Source: Rathayibacter rathayi (GTDB lineage: Bacteria > Actinomycetota > Actinomycetes > Actinomycetales > Microbacteriaceae). From it: a DNA stretch of 64,000 bases. Positions 24,938-33,941 of this stretch are shown here, piece after piece. The notes under the pieces are model-generated. The model did no database searches, was not told the DNA's origin, and saw nothing but the letters and a program-made list of their open reading frames with translations. The DNA is taken from the NCBI RefSeq assembly GCF_004011095.1, contig NZ_CP028129.1, positions 124,001-188,000 of the forward strand, in the 5' to 3' direction. Each line of letters starts with the position of its first letter. Within the stretch, counting starts at the first letter, position 1. The translations under genes were made by a program, and so were the position numbers.

Positions 24938-25762
24938 ATGAGTGGAACCGGTGATGAGCAGACGCAGAAGTGTTATTCGCCACACTGGCGGGACCATGAC
25001 CTCGACGCGGGCATTGGCGTCCAGCTGAACCGCGATGACGCAACGATGCGGCGAGCACCGGCCACTCGCGAACGTGTCATGATTCGCGTGGTCGGCTTTC
25101 ATGAATATTGTCGTTCACGTTTCGCGGCCTCGGGATGGGGAGCGACCCTCGCAAGTGTTCTCCTCGTTGCCGGAGCATCTCTCACTGTGATCAACTCGGT
25201 CCACAGGCTGATCCGAGCAGTGCAGTCCGAACGAGGTGAGAATATCGCCACGATGGCGAGCGGAGTGGGGAGTATCGGAATTGCGGGGATAGTCGCATCT
25301 GCACTGGGTTGGGCTGTGCTTGCCGGTGTCTTCGCTCGCCGGACGTCGAGGTGGACTTTCGCGGCTGTAGGAGTCGGAATCTCTTTGACGCTGCTCTTCG
25401 AGTTGCAGGTCACGGATAACTACCTACTCCGCATCGGAGTCTGCCTCGGATCACTCTTTCTCTATGCTGCATGGGCGGTTGCCGGCGGCTTCATGGCAAT
25501 GGCTCAGGGAATACAGCACGCGTTCTTTGCCTGTGGTCTCATGGAAGTCGCGAGAATGGTGGCGGCCCTGTGGGCTACACGTCTGACATCGTTGGACGAG
25601 CCAGCCAGTGTCTTTCTCGGTATCAGCCTCTGCGCCAGTATTTCAGCATTACTCGTCCTCGTTCGCATTGTCACTTTTCCCATCAGAGCAATGCCTGACC
25701 TCCGGTGTGTTCGAGCGGAACGAGGAGGGCGGGGCGCGGAGACGCCTCGCCCTCCGCTCTGA
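24938..25762 (+). CDS. Integral membrane protein of unknown function
   Basis: 274 residues. The ATG at 24938 is preferred because GAGGGA sits 9 bases upstream. The N-terminal 50 residues are polar, followed by about six hydrophobic segments (LASVLLVAGASLTVI, IAGIVASALGWAVLAGVF, FAAVGVGISLTLLF, LGSLFLYAAWAVAGGFMAMA and a last pair). No transporter motif is visible. GC and codon bias are lower than in the core genes, which suggests acquisition. It ends 2 bp before the stop of the convergent protease gene. A GGAGGGCG/CGCCCTCC stem (25724-25755) inside its end may act as terminator. Confidence 0.7.
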   Translation: MSGTGDEQTQKCYSPHWRDHDLDAGIGVQLNRDDATMRRAPATRERVMIRVVGFHEYCRSRFAASGWGATLASVLLVAGASLTVINSVHRLIRAVQSERGENIATMASGVGSIGIAGIVASALGWAVLAGVFARRTSRWTFAAVGVGISLTLLFELQVTDNYLLRIGVCLGSLFLYAAWAVAGGFMAMAQGIQHAFFACGLMEVARMVAALWATRLTSLDEPASVFLGISLCASISALLVLVRIVTFPIRAMPDLRCVRAERGGRGAETPRPPL

Positions 25763-25764
25763 GC

Positions 25765-27093
25765 CTATCCTGTGATGAGAGTCGCCCCCCAGGCGTTAGC
25801 AATAGACTGGATCGAGGTAAAGCCGACTCCTCCATAGCAGTCGACATCCTGCGAATGCGCCAGCGAAGGGCACGATGTCGGAGTGTTGCCGTATTGGATC
25901 ATCCCGACTGCCCCGAAGCCGTTGGACCAGGGCACGATCACCGGTCCACCACTGTTCCCGCCCGCGTTGATCCAGCTGTCCTTCTTGGCCTGGATATTGT
26001 AGAAGGGGTCGCCTTGCCCGTCGTTCCACAGAACCGCCATGTTGTCGATGACGCCACCGCAGGACACGCCGGTATTCCCGCCATCGGAGCACACTTCGTT
26101 TCCGATTCCGACAGCTTGGTGTCCCTTCACCGGAACGCTTGCCGAGGAGTTCACTCCGCCGTTGAAGACCCTGCCAGAGCCCGCGGACTCGAGGCGCGCG
26201 GCTCCATAGTCAGGAGACGTCGCGGAGATGCCGCCGAGATGGGACGAGTAGTTGCTGTACGACGTCCACGACCCCCCGGGCGGTCGGCAATGACGCGCGG
26301 TAGTCGTCGCAGCGCTCGAGTCAAATCGCAGTGAGAACCCCGACGAGCAGACTCCGCTGTTCGCCTTGATGATGTAGTACGAGTACATGAATCCTCCGCC
26401 GTAGTACGGGCTGGAGTCGTCGTTGCGTGTCGCTGTAGCGTGGTTCACGGAGTTCACATCGGACATGATCTGCGTCGTAATCGGGCCAAGTGATGAAAGC
26501 TTCTCCTGAACGCGGGAATCAATCGCCACACGCGCTTCGTCGCCGAGGGAGTCCACTTCTTGTGCTGTGTTCGGGTCGACGTATGACCCGACGACGATAA
26601 GATCCGAGGTGTTCTTACTCAGTGTTTCGACGGCATTGATTGCGAACCCGAACTTCCGAACTTCATCGGCGGCATCCATTGTTGCTCTGGCCTGCCGGTC
26701 GATGTCCTTCCAGGCGAATGGACGCTCGACGATCGTCACGTCGAGGTTCAACTCTTCGCCTTTGGTGACCGCAGCCGCCCTCAGTGGTGAAGCTCCGCTC
26801 CAATAGAGTTCGTAGCTTCGGTTGTCGGCGGAGACGGCGCCGAAGAGGAAGCCCTGATCCTGTGCCTTGTTCTCCTCGAGCCAGTCAAGAAGTGACCCGG
26901 CGCCGCGCTCATAGTTCAGACGGTCCCAGCCGGTGTGATCAATGAAGTCCTGCACCTCGGGAGAGAATTCCCAGGAGTCTTCTTGTTTCTGGTCTGATGG
27001 GGATGGAGGTGCAGGAGAAGGCGTCGCCGCGGCTGTTACCGAACATGTGAGGACAGCAAGTAGGGCGATGCTGGCTAGGGCTGATATGCGCAC
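25765..27093 (-). CDS. Secreted trypsin-fold serine protease
   Basis: 442 residues, ATG at 27093. A Sec signal peptide (about 1-24) is followed by a propeptide-like region (about 25-220) and a chymotrypsin-fold domain. The triad is visible: His in TTARHCRPP, Asp in SPDYGAARLE and Ser in INAGGNSGGPVIVPW. Several cysteines (GVCSSGF, ARHC, NEVCSD, VSCGG, TSCPS, VDCYG) would form disulfides. The layout resembles streptogrisin/alpha-lytic-type enzymes, though the His motif is unusual (ARHC rather than AGHC). Lower GC than core genes. In plant-associated actinobacteria related secreted proteases can affect host interaction; that role is inference. Confidence 0.85.
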   Translation of the reverse strand: MRISALASIALLAVLTCSVTAAATPSPAPPSPSDQKQEDSWEFSPEVQDFIDHTGWDRLNYERGAGSLLDWLEENKAQDQGFLFGAVSADNRSYELYWSGASPLRAAAVTKGEELNLDVTIVERPFAWKDIDRQARATMDAADEVRKFGFAINAVETLSKNTSDLIVVGSYVDPNTAQEVDSLGDEARVAIDSRVQEKLSSLGPITTQIMSDVNSVNHATATRNDDSSPYYGGGFMYSYYIIKANSGVCSSGFSLRFDSSAATTTARHCRPPGGSWTSYSNYSSHLGGISATSPDYGAARLESAGSGRVFNGGVNSSASVPVKGHQAVGIGNEVCSDGGNTGVSCGGVIDNMAVLWNDGQGDPFYNIQAKKDSWINAGGNSGGPVIVPWSNGFGAVGMIQYGNTPTSCPSLAHSQDVDCYGGVGFTSIQSIANAWGATLITG

Positions 27094-27286
27094 TGTAGAA
27101 TTTCTCCTTCATTATGTGGAAGTAGGCGTTTCCCCCTTGGTCGTAGCGTACGGTGGAGAGAACCTCACGTCTAGGAGGATGCTCATCTGAATCCCGCCCC
27201 ACTATCGGGGTGGCGGGGTGGCGGGAAGCGTCGCCCACCTGGGTTGATCCCGGCCTTGGCTCGAAGGCGCAGATGTCGTCGTCCCC

Positions 27287-27326
27287 CTTAAAGAGCGTCT
27301 GGTCGGCTTAAGGAGCGTCTGGTCGG
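27287..27326. repeat. 20-bp tandem duplication upstream of a gene fragment
   Basis: CTTAAAGAGCGTCTGGTCGG (27287-27306) is followed directly by CTTAAGGAGCGTCTGGTCGG (27307-27326), 19 of 20 identical. The second copy reads in frame into the FBP-domain fragment, while the first is out of frame. This marks a small duplication at the truncation point. Confidence 0.8.
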
Positions 27327-27627
27327 CGTCGTGCTTACCCAGGCGGACGCGCTGCCCCGCGCGCGGGCGCAGTGCTCGTGGTGCCGCGACGTGCAGCTCT
27401 CGAACGATGTCGTCCTCTTCGGGGCGAGGAAAGCCGGCGCGGACGGATGGGCGGGCGACTCACTCGGTCCGCTGGTCTGCGCCGACTTCCCGTGCTCGGC
27501 CACTGTGCGGAAGCGGCCGCCGGTCGCCTCCGTCGGATTCGATGTCGAGGCGGCGCGGGCGGAGCCGATCGCGACTCTGCGCTCGCGCACCACGGGCTTC
27601 GTGCGCGAGGTGCTCGTCGAGGCGTGA
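27307..27627 (+). pseudogene. Truncated FBP-domain (EF-G-binding type) zinc-finger protein
   Basis: About 105 codons to the stop at 27627. The frame carries the C-terminal treble-clef zinc finger of FBP-family proteins: RAQCSWCRDVQLSNDVVLF and LVCADFPCSATVRKRPP, with four Cys ligands. The usual N-terminal half of about 70 residues is missing, and the 5' side ends in a 20-bp tandem duplication. A GTG near 27331 could start a shortened product, but a remnant is more likely. Full-length relatives bind elongation factor G and aid recovery from fusidic-acid-type inhibition. Confidence 0.6.
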
Positions 27628-27633
27628 GGGCGC

Positions 27634-28227
27634 TCAGCGGCGCGTCGACGCGCGGACGTGCATCCGCTCGCCCTGGCGGCCGAACAGGCTGAGGAACTCG
27701 ACCTGCTGCTCGTCGGCGCGGCCGAACCAGTGCGGCACCCGGGTGTCGAACTCGGCGGCTTCGCCTGCCGGCAGCACCAGGTCGTGCTCGCCGAGGCGCA
27801 GGCGGAGCCGCCCGCTGAGGACGTAGAGCCACTCGAAGCCCTCGTGCGTGCCCTGCTCACCGGGTTCCGTGACCGGCCCGGGCGGGAGCGTGTGCTTGAA
27901 CGCCTGGAGCGCCCCCGCATCGCGGCTGAGCGGCTGGATAAGCATGCCGTTGCGGCGCACCGGCCGCCCGTGCACTCGCGGATCCTCCGGCGCGGCCCCG
28001 ACGAGCTCGTCGAGCGGCGCCCCGAGGGCGCGGGCGATCGGGAGGAGCAGCTCGAGCGTGGCGCGCCGCCCCCCGCTTTCGAGGCGCGAGAGGGTGCTCG
28101 CCGAGATGCCGGTCTCGGCCGCGAGGGAGGCGAGAGTGCGGTCGCGGCGGGTGCGGAGGCGTCGCAGGCGCGGTCCGACGGCGGCGACGATCTCGTCGTC
28201 GGAGGGGGCGGGTGGGGTCTCGGGCAC
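27634..28227 (-). CDS. XRE-family HTH regulator with cupin domain
   Basis: 197 residues, GTG at 28227. The N-terminal HTH_3 (RLRRLRTRRDRTLASLAAET with SASTLSRLESGGRRATLELL) is followed by a cupin (about 105-185): HEGFEWLYVLSGRLRLRLGE and LPAGEAAEFDTRVPHWFG. This architecture is common in regulators of polyamine or amino-acid metabolism. It is divergent from the thioredoxin-reductase-like gene with an 88-bp spacer and probably controls it. Confidence 0.88.
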   Translation of the reverse strand: MPETPPAPSDDEIVAAVGPRLRRLRTRRDRTLASLAAETGISASTLSRLESGGRRATLELLLPIARALGAPLDELVGAAPEDPRVHGRPVRRNGMLIQPLSRDAGALQAFKHTLPPGPVTEPGEQGTHEGFEWLYVLSGRLRLRLGEHDLVLPAGEAAEFDTRVPHWFGRADEQQVEFLSLFGRQGERMHVRASTRR

Positions 28228-28315
28228 GGCGCCATCCTGACACGGGGAGTCGCGGCGCATGCCGGAACAGCACGGATCCTCGCGGATTCGCGCGTGTCGG
28301 CGGAGCATCGCCGAC

Positions 28316-29260
28316 ATGACCGCCACCCCTGCCGCCACCATTGCCGCCGCCGACGTCCTCATCCTCGGCGCGTCCTTCGCCGGCCTCGCCGCCGCCACGG
28401 CCCTGGGCCGCAGTCTCCGCGACGTCCTCCTGGTCGACGGCGGACCGCCGCGGAACGCGCCCTCGCCCGGCGCGCACAACGTGATGACCCGAGACGGCAG
28501 GTCACCGACCGAGCTGGTGCGCCTGGCCCGCGCGGAGGCCGAGGGTTACGGGGCTCGGGTCGCTGCGGGCGACGCGGTGCGCGCCTCAGCGGGCCCGCAG
28601 GGGGTGACGGCGACCCTCGCCGACGGAACGGTCCTTCGTGCCCGCCGCCTCCTGCTCGCGACCGGCGTCCGCGATCTGCTGCCGGACGTTCCCGGGCTCG
28701 CCGAGCGCTGGGGGCGCGACGTGCTGCACTGCCCGTACTGTCACGGCTTCGAGGTGCGCGGGCAGCGGATCGGCGTGCTCGGCAGCTCGTTCGCGGCGCA
28801 CCAGGCGCAGATGTTCCGGCAGCTCAGCGAGCGGACGTCGATCCTGCTGAACGGGGCGCCCGCGCCGACGGGTGAGGAGGCGGCGGCGCTCGCCGCGCGC
28901 GGGATCGCCCTCGTGCCTGGCCTGATCGAGAGGGTCCTCGTCGAGCAAGACCGCCTGGTGGGCGTCGTGATCGACGGGCGGCGGCACGAGCTCGACGCGG
29001 TCGTCGTCGGCCCGCGGGTGCAGGGGCGGCTTCCGGAGGGGCTCGGGCTGGCGCTCGCGGATCATGCGTCGGGCGTCGCGCGGCACCTCGCCGTCGATCC
29101 GATGGGACGGACGGGCGTGCCCGGGGTGTTCGCCGCGGGCTCGCTGGTCGAGCCGATGTCGCAGGTGCTCGCCTCCGCCGCCGACGGCCTGCGCGTGGGC
29201 GCGGCGATCAACGACGATCTGGTCGAGGAGGAGATCGCCCGAGCGGTGCTGGCCGCGTGA
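28316..29260 (+). CDS. Thioredoxin reductase-like FAD/NAD(P) oxidoreductase
   Basis: 314 residues, ATG at 28316. The FAD-binding Rossmann loop is ILGASFAGLAAATALG, and the redox-active pair is in HCPYCHGFEV (CxxC). A second dinucleotide loop (IGVLGSSFAAHQA) has a non-canonical serine. FAAGSLVEPMSQVLASAADG is the C-terminal FAD motif, with GSL in place of the usual GDA/GDV. The size fits low-Mr thioredoxin reductases. Departures from the consensus suggest a TrxR-like rather than a genuine thioredoxin reductase. The divergent XRE-cupin gene is its likely regulator. Confidence 0.85.
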   Translation: MTATPAATIAAADVLILGASFAGLAAATALGRSLRDVLLVDGGPPRNAPSPGAHNVMTRDGRSPTELVRLARAEAEGYGARVAAGDAVRASAGPQGVTATLADGTVLRARRLLLATGVRDLLPDVPGLAERWGRDVLHCPYCHGFEVRGQRIGVLGSSFAAHQAQMFRQLSERTSILLNGAPAPTGEEAAALAARGIALVPGLIERVLVEQDRLVGVVIDGRRHELDAVVVGPRVQGRLPEGLGLALADHASGVARHLAVDPMGRTGVPGVFAAGSLVEPMSQVLASAADGLRVGAAINDDLVEEEIARAVLAA

Positions 29261-29267
29261 CGCGCGC

Positions 29268-29933
29268 TCAGCGGCGGCGGTACTCCAGCTCCGGGCGGCC
29301 GGGGGAGCCGTAGCGGGGCGCGCGGTCCGCGACTCCGGAGTCGGCGAGATGCTCGAGGTAGCGGCGAGCCGTCACCCGCGAGATATCGAGGCGGGTGGCG
29401 AGCTCGGCGGCCGAGAGGCCGACGGGGCCCAGCAGCGCAGTGACGGCCTCGAGCGTCTCGGCGGAGAGACCCTTGGCCAGGCCCGGAGCGTTGGAGGTGC
29501 GCAGCGCCGCGAAGGCGCCGTCGACCTCGTGTTGACTGGCGATGTCGGCGCCGTGCATCCGTTCTCGGTAGGCCCGGTAGCTGGCGAGCTTCGCCGCGAA
29601 CATGCTGAACACGAAGGGCTTGATCAGATACTGCACGATGCCGGCGGCGACGCAGGCGCGCACGACCGCGGCGTCGCGGACGGCGGTGATCGCGATCACA
29701 TCGACGTCCAGACCCGCCGCCCGGACGGCCCGGCAGAGGTCGAGGCCACCCATGTCCGGCAGGTTCATGTCGAGTAGGATCAGCGCGATCCCCGGATCCG
29801 CGCGCAGGGCCCGGATCGCCTCCGCCCCGCTGCCGGCGACCGCAGCCACCTCGAAACCCTCGATCCGGCGGACGTAGTCGGCGTGAGCGCTCGCGGTCAG
29901 CGGCTCGTCCTCAACGACGAGCACCCGAATCAC
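29268..29933 (-). CDS. CitB/DcuR-type response regulator
   Basis: 221 residues, GTG at 29933 overlapping the kinase stop (GTGA). The receiver domain (1-120) has VVEDEPL (acidic pocket), phospho-acceptor Asp in LILLDMNLPDMGG, Thr in AITAVRD and Lys in LIKPF. The C-terminal part carries an HTH (LSAAELATRLDISRVTARRY), as in CitB/DpiA regulators. With the upstream kinase it probably controls the divergent dctA gene in response to dicarboxylate or citrate. Confidence 0.9.
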   Translation of the reverse strand: MIRVLVVEDEPLTASAHADYVRRIEGFEVAAVAGSGAEAIRALRADPGIALILLDMNLPDMGGLDLCRAVRAAGLDVDVIAITAVRDAAVVRACVAAGIVQYLIKPFVFSMFAAKLASYRAYRERMHGADIASQHEVDGAFAALRTSNAPGLAKGLSAETLEAVTALLGPVGLSAAELATRLDISRVTARRYLEHLADSGVADRAPRYGSPGRPELEYRRR

Positions 29934-31537
29934 GACGCCACCCGTGCGGGCAACGGCAGCTGCACGGTGAACACCGCGCCGATGTGACGCGAGACCTCGA
30001 TCGTGCCGCCGAGCCGCTCCACCACCTGCTGCACCAGCGCCAGGCCGATGCCGCGGCCGAAGCCGTCCGACTCCTTCGTGGAGTAGCCGCGCGCGAACAC
30101 GTCCGCGGCCTCCTCGACTCCGGGACCGCTGTCCGAGACCTGCACCACCAGCTCGCCCTCCGCGAGGCCGAGGTAGACCTCGACCCACGGCTCGCGCTCC
30201 GGAGCGGAGGAGGAGGCCGCGTCGAGGGCGTTGTCGATCAGGTTGCCCAGCACCGTCACCAGGTCCCCCGGCTCCAGGCCCTGCGTGCCGGGCTCGAGGT
30301 GCGTCTCGAAGTGCAGCCCGACGCCGCGCTCGCGGGCCTGCGCGGCCTTGCCCAGCAGCAGTGCGGCGATCACCGGCTCCTGCACGGAGCCGAGGACCCG
30401 GTCGGCCAGGCGCTGGCTGAGGTTCAGTTCGCCGGCCGCGAACGAGAGGGCCTCGCCCGGTCGGCCGAGCTCGATCAGCGAGGCGATGGTGTGCAGGCGG
30501 TTCGAGAACTCGTGGGTCTGCGAGCGCAGTGCGTCGGACAGGGTGCGCAGTGACTCCAGCTCGCCGCTCACCCGCTGCAGCTCGGTGCGGTCGCGCAGCG
30601 TGATGACCGTGCCCATCGGCCGGTCACCGGGGGAGGCGGCCGGCCGTTCGTTCACCACGAGGATCCGCTCGCGCGCCACGACCAGGCGGTCCGAGACGGG
30701 CTGGTCGTCCTGCAGCAGTTCGCGCAGCGCGTCGGGGACGTCGAGCTCGGCGACCGGCACCGGCGTCCGCAGTCCCTCGAGCCCCAGCAGCTCCAGCGCG
30801 TGGTCGTTGGCGAGCACCAGCCGGCCGCGGTCGTCCACCAGCAGCAGCCCCTCCCGCACCGAGCGCAGCACCGACTCGTAGTAGGCGAACACCTGGCTCA
30901 TCTGCTCCGGGCCCCGCCCGCCGGTGACGCGGCGTAGGTAGCGGGCGAGGAGCCACGAGCCGAGCGCGCCGAGCGCGACCGCCCCGAGCGCGCCCCAGGC
31001 GACGACCTGCACGCGGGCGGCGAAGGAGGCGTCCACGCTCGAGAGGGTGACTCCGGCCGAAACGAGAGCGACCACCGTGCCGCCGGCGTTCTCGATCGGC
31101 GCGACGGCGCGCACCGAGGGGCCGAGCGTGCCGGTATACGTCTCGGTGAAGGTGCGGCCCTCCAGCGCGGGCTGGATCGTGCCGCGGAACGGCAGGCCGA
31201 TCTGGTCGCGGTCGCGGTGGGTGTAGCGGGTGCGGTCCGGATTCATGATGGTGAGGAAGTCGACGCCGGTGTCGCGCATGATCTCCTCGGCGTAGGGCTG
31301 CAGGGTCGCGGCCGGATCCGGCTCGCCCGCGGCTTCGAGCACGAACGGGTTGTCGGCCACGGTGCGAGTGACGACGAGGCTGCGCTGCGCCGCCTCCTCG
31401 CCCGCCCGGCCGCGCGCGTCGAGTGCGAGCACGGCGACGGCCGCGGCCGCGATCAGCAGGATGCAGAGCAGCTGCACGACGAAGAGGCGGGCTGCGATAC
31501 TCCCGCGCGGCCCGCGTGCGCTCGTCGTCCTGACCAT
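29930..31537 (-). CDS. CitA/DcuS-type sensor histidine kinase
   Basis: 535 residues, ATG at 31537. Two membrane helices (about 20-42 and 172-192) flank an extracytoplasmic Cache-like sensor with the CitA/DcuS signature region (FLTIMNPDRTRYTHRDRDQI). A PAS domain (about 210-310) and the phospho-acceptor box (SQTHEFSNRLHTIASLIELG) follow, then ATPase motifs NLIDNALDA, DSGPGVEE and GFGRGIGLALV. These kinases sense citrate or C4-dicarboxylates. The transporter gene dctA is divergent, with a 142-bp intergenic region. Confidence 0.92.
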   Translation of the reverse strand: MVRTTSARGPRGSIAARLFVVQLLCILLIAAAAVAVLALDARGRAGEEAAQRSLVVTRTVADNPFVLEAAGEPDPAATLQPYAEEIMRDTGVDFLTIMNPDRTRYTHRDRDQIGLPFRGTIQPALEGRTFTETYTGTLGPSVRAVAPIENAGGTVVALVSAGVTLSSVDASFAARVQVVAWGALGAVALGALGSWLLARYLRRVTGGRGPEQMSQVFAYYESVLRSVREGLLLVDDRGRLVLANDHALELLGLEGLRTPVPVAELDVPDALRELLQDDQPVSDRLVVARERILVVNERPAASPGDRPMGTVITLRDRTELQRVSGELESLRTLSDALRSQTHEFSNRLHTIASLIELGRPGEALSFAAGELNLSQRLADRVLGSVQEPVIAALLLGKAAQARERGVGLHFETHLEPGTQGLEPGDLVTVLGNLIDNALDAASSSAPEREPWVEVYLGLAEGELVVQVSDSGPGVEEAADVFARGYSTKESDGFGRGIGLALVQQVVERLGGTIEVSRHIGAVFTVQLPLPARVAS

Positions 31538-31679
31538 GCCACTCCCTCGTCAGCGCGCGCCCGCGGCGACGCGCCGTGGCCAGCCTCGCCGTGAACAGTA
31601 TGAACGCAACCGTGCCGCGCCTTCGAGGCGGAGCCACCATCGTTCTACCCCCTCACCTCGACGAAGAGAAGGACACCTC

Positions 31680-33119
31680 ATGGCGAAGACGCCTCGCACG
31701 CCGCACGATCGGCTGATCCCCGCGGTCACTCCGCCGAAGACCCGGCGACGGATCGACCGCAACCACTGGCTGTACATCGCCGTCATCATCGCTGTGGTCG
31801 CCGGCATCATCGTCGGACTCGTCGCCCCCGCGTTCGCGGCGACGCTGGAGCCCGTCGGTAAGGCGTTCGTCGGACTGATCAAGATGATGATCGCGCCGAT
31901 CATCTTCTGCACCATCGTGATCGGCATCGGCTCGATCGCGAAGGCCGCCACGGTCGGCAAGGTCGGCGGTCTTGCGCTCGGCTACTTCATCGTGATGTCG
32001 ACCTTCGCCCTGGCAATCGGCCTCGTCGTCGGCAACATCCTGCACCCGGGTGAGGGCCTGGACATTTCGAGCGCCACCTACGACACCAGCGACCTCAAGG
32101 CCGAGAGCGCCTCCGACTTCATCCTCGGGATCATCCCCGTCTCGCTGTTCTCCTCGCTGGTGGACGGCAGCATCCTGCAGACCCTCTTCGTCGCGCTGCT
32201 CGTCGGCTTCGCGCTGCAGAAGATGGGCGCCAAGGGCCAGCCGATCCTCGGGGTGATCAAGCAGCTGCAGGTCCTGGTCTTCCGCATCCTCTCGATGGTG
32301 CTCTGGGTCGCCCCGATCGGCGCGTTCGGCGCCATCGCCGCGGTCGTCGGCAAGACCGGCTGGGGCGCGGTCGTCGCGCTCGCCACCCTGATGGTCGGCT
32401 TCTACCTCACCTGTGCGATCTTCGTGATCGTGGTCCTGGGTCTGCTGCTGCGGATGGTCACCGGCGTCAACATCTTGTCGTTGATGAAGTACCTGGCCCG
32501 CGAGTACCTGCTCATCGTCGGCACCTCCTCCTCGGAGGCGGCGCTGCCCCGCCTGATTGCGAAGATGGAGCACCTCGGAGTCTCCAAGCCCGTCGTCGGC
32601 ATCACCGTGCCCACCGGCTACTCCTTCAACCTCGACGGCACCGCGATCTACCTCACGATGGCGTCGCTCTTCATCGCCTCGGCAACCGGCACGCCGATGT
32701 CGATCCCGGAGCAGATCGGGCTCCTGCTGTTTATGATGATCGCCTCCAAGGGCGCCGCGGGCGTCACCGGAGCGGGTCTGGCCACGCTGGCCGGCGGCCT
32801 CCAGTCCTTCCGCCCCGACCTAGTCAACGGCGTCGGTGTGATCGTGGGCATCGACCGCTTCATGTCGGAGGCGCGCGCGGTCACCAACTTCACCGGCAAC
32901 GCGGTCGCCACGCTGCTCGTGGGCACCTGGACCAAGCAGATTGACATGGTGCAGGTCCGCGAGGTTCTCGGCGGACGTTCACCCTTCGATGAGACCACGC
33001 TCGGCGCGGACGAGCACGAGGCGCCAGCCGCAGGCACCTCGATTACCGACGGCATCACCTCGACTCGGGACTCGGAGGAGCTGGGGCGGACGCGCTCGGC
33101 GTCCGCGGGGACGCGCTAG
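31680..33119 (+). CDS. dctA: Dicarboxylate:cation symporter DctA
   Basis: 479 residues. The ATG at 31680 is chosen because AAGGACACCTC precedes it and upstream translation is Arg-rich and non-coding. The glutamate/dicarboxylate symporter family motifs are present: TSSSEAALPRL (serine-rich hairpin), PTGYSFNLDGTAIYLT and GIDRFMSEARAVTNFTGNAVAT. About eight membrane helices and two re-entrant loops are expected. It imports succinate, malate or fumarate, using H+ or Na+. The C-terminal 50 residues are polar. The adjacent CitAB-like system is its likely regulator. Confidence 0.92.
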   Translation: MAKTPRTPHDRLIPAVTPPKTRRRIDRNHWLYIAVIIAVVAGIIVGLVAPAFAATLEPVGKAFVGLIKMMIAPIIFCTIVIGIGSIAKAATVGKVGGLALGYFIVMSTFALAIGLVVGNILHPGEGLDISSATYDTSDLKAESASDFILGIIPVSLFSSLVDGSILQTLFVALLVGFALQKMGAKGQPILGVIKQLQVLVFRILSMVLWVAPIGAFGAIAAVVGKTGWGAVVALATLMVGFYLTCAIFVIVVLGLLLRMVTGVNILSLMKYLAREYLLIVGTSSSEAALPRLIAKMEHLGVSKPVVGITVPTGYSFNLDGTAIYLTMASLFIASATGTPMSIPEQIGLLLFMMIASKGAAGVTGAGLATLAGGLQSFRPDLVNGVGVIVGIDRFMSEARAVTNFTGNAVATLLVGTWTKQIDMVQVREVLGGRSPFDETTLGADEHEAPAAGTSITDGITSTRDSEELGRTRSASAGTR

Positions 33120-33256
33120 GTCCTCGCCGCGAGCGCCTCACCGAGGTCAGAAACGTCCACGAGCCCGCTCACGCCACGGTTGGGCCCGTTCCACCTCGGT
33201 TGCGAACGCCGATGCGCCTCAAGCGCAGGCGCGACTAGCCAGAGGGAGGTGGCCAC

Positions 33257-33880
33257 TCACCGCCGGTGGACTCCGAGCAGGGGGAGCGTCACCGAGCAGA
33301 GAGGACCGATCAGTACCGCGAAGAGGAGGGTGCCCAGGCCCACGTCACCGCCGAGCAGCCAGCCGAGGATGAGCACCGTCAGTTCGACGGCGGACCGGCC
33401 GATCCACAGGGGGAGGCCCGTCCGGGTGTGCAGGCCCAGCATCAGCCCGTCGCGCGGGCCGGGGCCCAGGTGCGCGCCGATGTAGATTCCGCTGGCCACC
33501 GCGAGCAGAACCAGTCCGCCGGCGAAGAGCAGGCCGCGCGCCCACCACTGCTCCGGCGTCGCCAGCACGCGCAGGCCGACATCTATCATCGTGCCGACCA
33601 CGAGCACGTTCAGCACCGTGCCGAGGCCGGGTCTTTGCCGGAGCGGGATCCACAGCAGCAGGACGAGCAGGCCGATCACGTTGGTGAGCAGTCCGATCCC
33701 GAGTCCGGTCTGGTGAGCGAGGCCCTGCGCGAAGACCGTCCAGGGGTCCACTCCGATCGCCGCACGGATCATCATCGCGTCGGCGAAGCCGTAGAGCACG
33801 AGGCCGAGCAGCAGGCGCGGCACGGGGCGGAGGCGCCACTGGCTCGCCGGGGGAGCGGCGGCCGGAGTGGTGATCGTCAT
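33257..33880 (-). CDS. YczE-family membrane protein
   Basis: 207 residues, ATG at 33880. Five hydrophobic segments with typical YczE/YitT-like pieces: YGFADAMMIRAAIGVDPWTV, GIYIGAHLGPGPRDGLMLGL and SVTLPLLGVHR at the end. It is divergent from a MocR-type regulator with a 61-bp gap, an arrangement often seen for YczE genes. The function of the family is not established; a transporter of small metabolites is possible. Confidence 0.85.
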   Translation of the reverse strand: MTITTPAAAPPASQWRLRPVPRLLLGLVLYGFADAMMIRAAIGVDPWTVFAQGLAHQTGLGIGLLTNVIGLLVLLLWIPLRQRPGLGTVLNVLVVGTMIDVGLRVLATPEQWWARGLLFAGGLVLLAVASGIYIGAHLGPGPRDGLMLGLHTRTGLPLWIGRSAVELTVLILGWLLGGDVGLGTLLFAVLIGPLCSVTLPLLGVHRR

Positions 33881-33917
33881 GGAGCCACTACAGCGCGCCA
33901 CTGGCCTTCTTAGCGCG

Positions 33918-33939
33918 GTCCAATCCGGCTACCTTGGAC
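33918..33939. promoter_or_regulatory. Inverted repeat in the YczE/MocR divergent promoter
   Basis: GTCCAA (33918-33923) and TTGGAC (33934-33939) form a perfect 6-bp inverted repeat with a 10-base spacer, ending 2 bases before the MocR start. It is a candidate autoregulatory site. Confidence 0.45.
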
Positions 33940-33941
33940 GC

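Noticed and set aside
24800..25102. 100-codon minus-strand frame upstream of the 25-kb membrane protein
   Set aside because: Overlaps the start region of the plus-strand gene and has no recognisable features.
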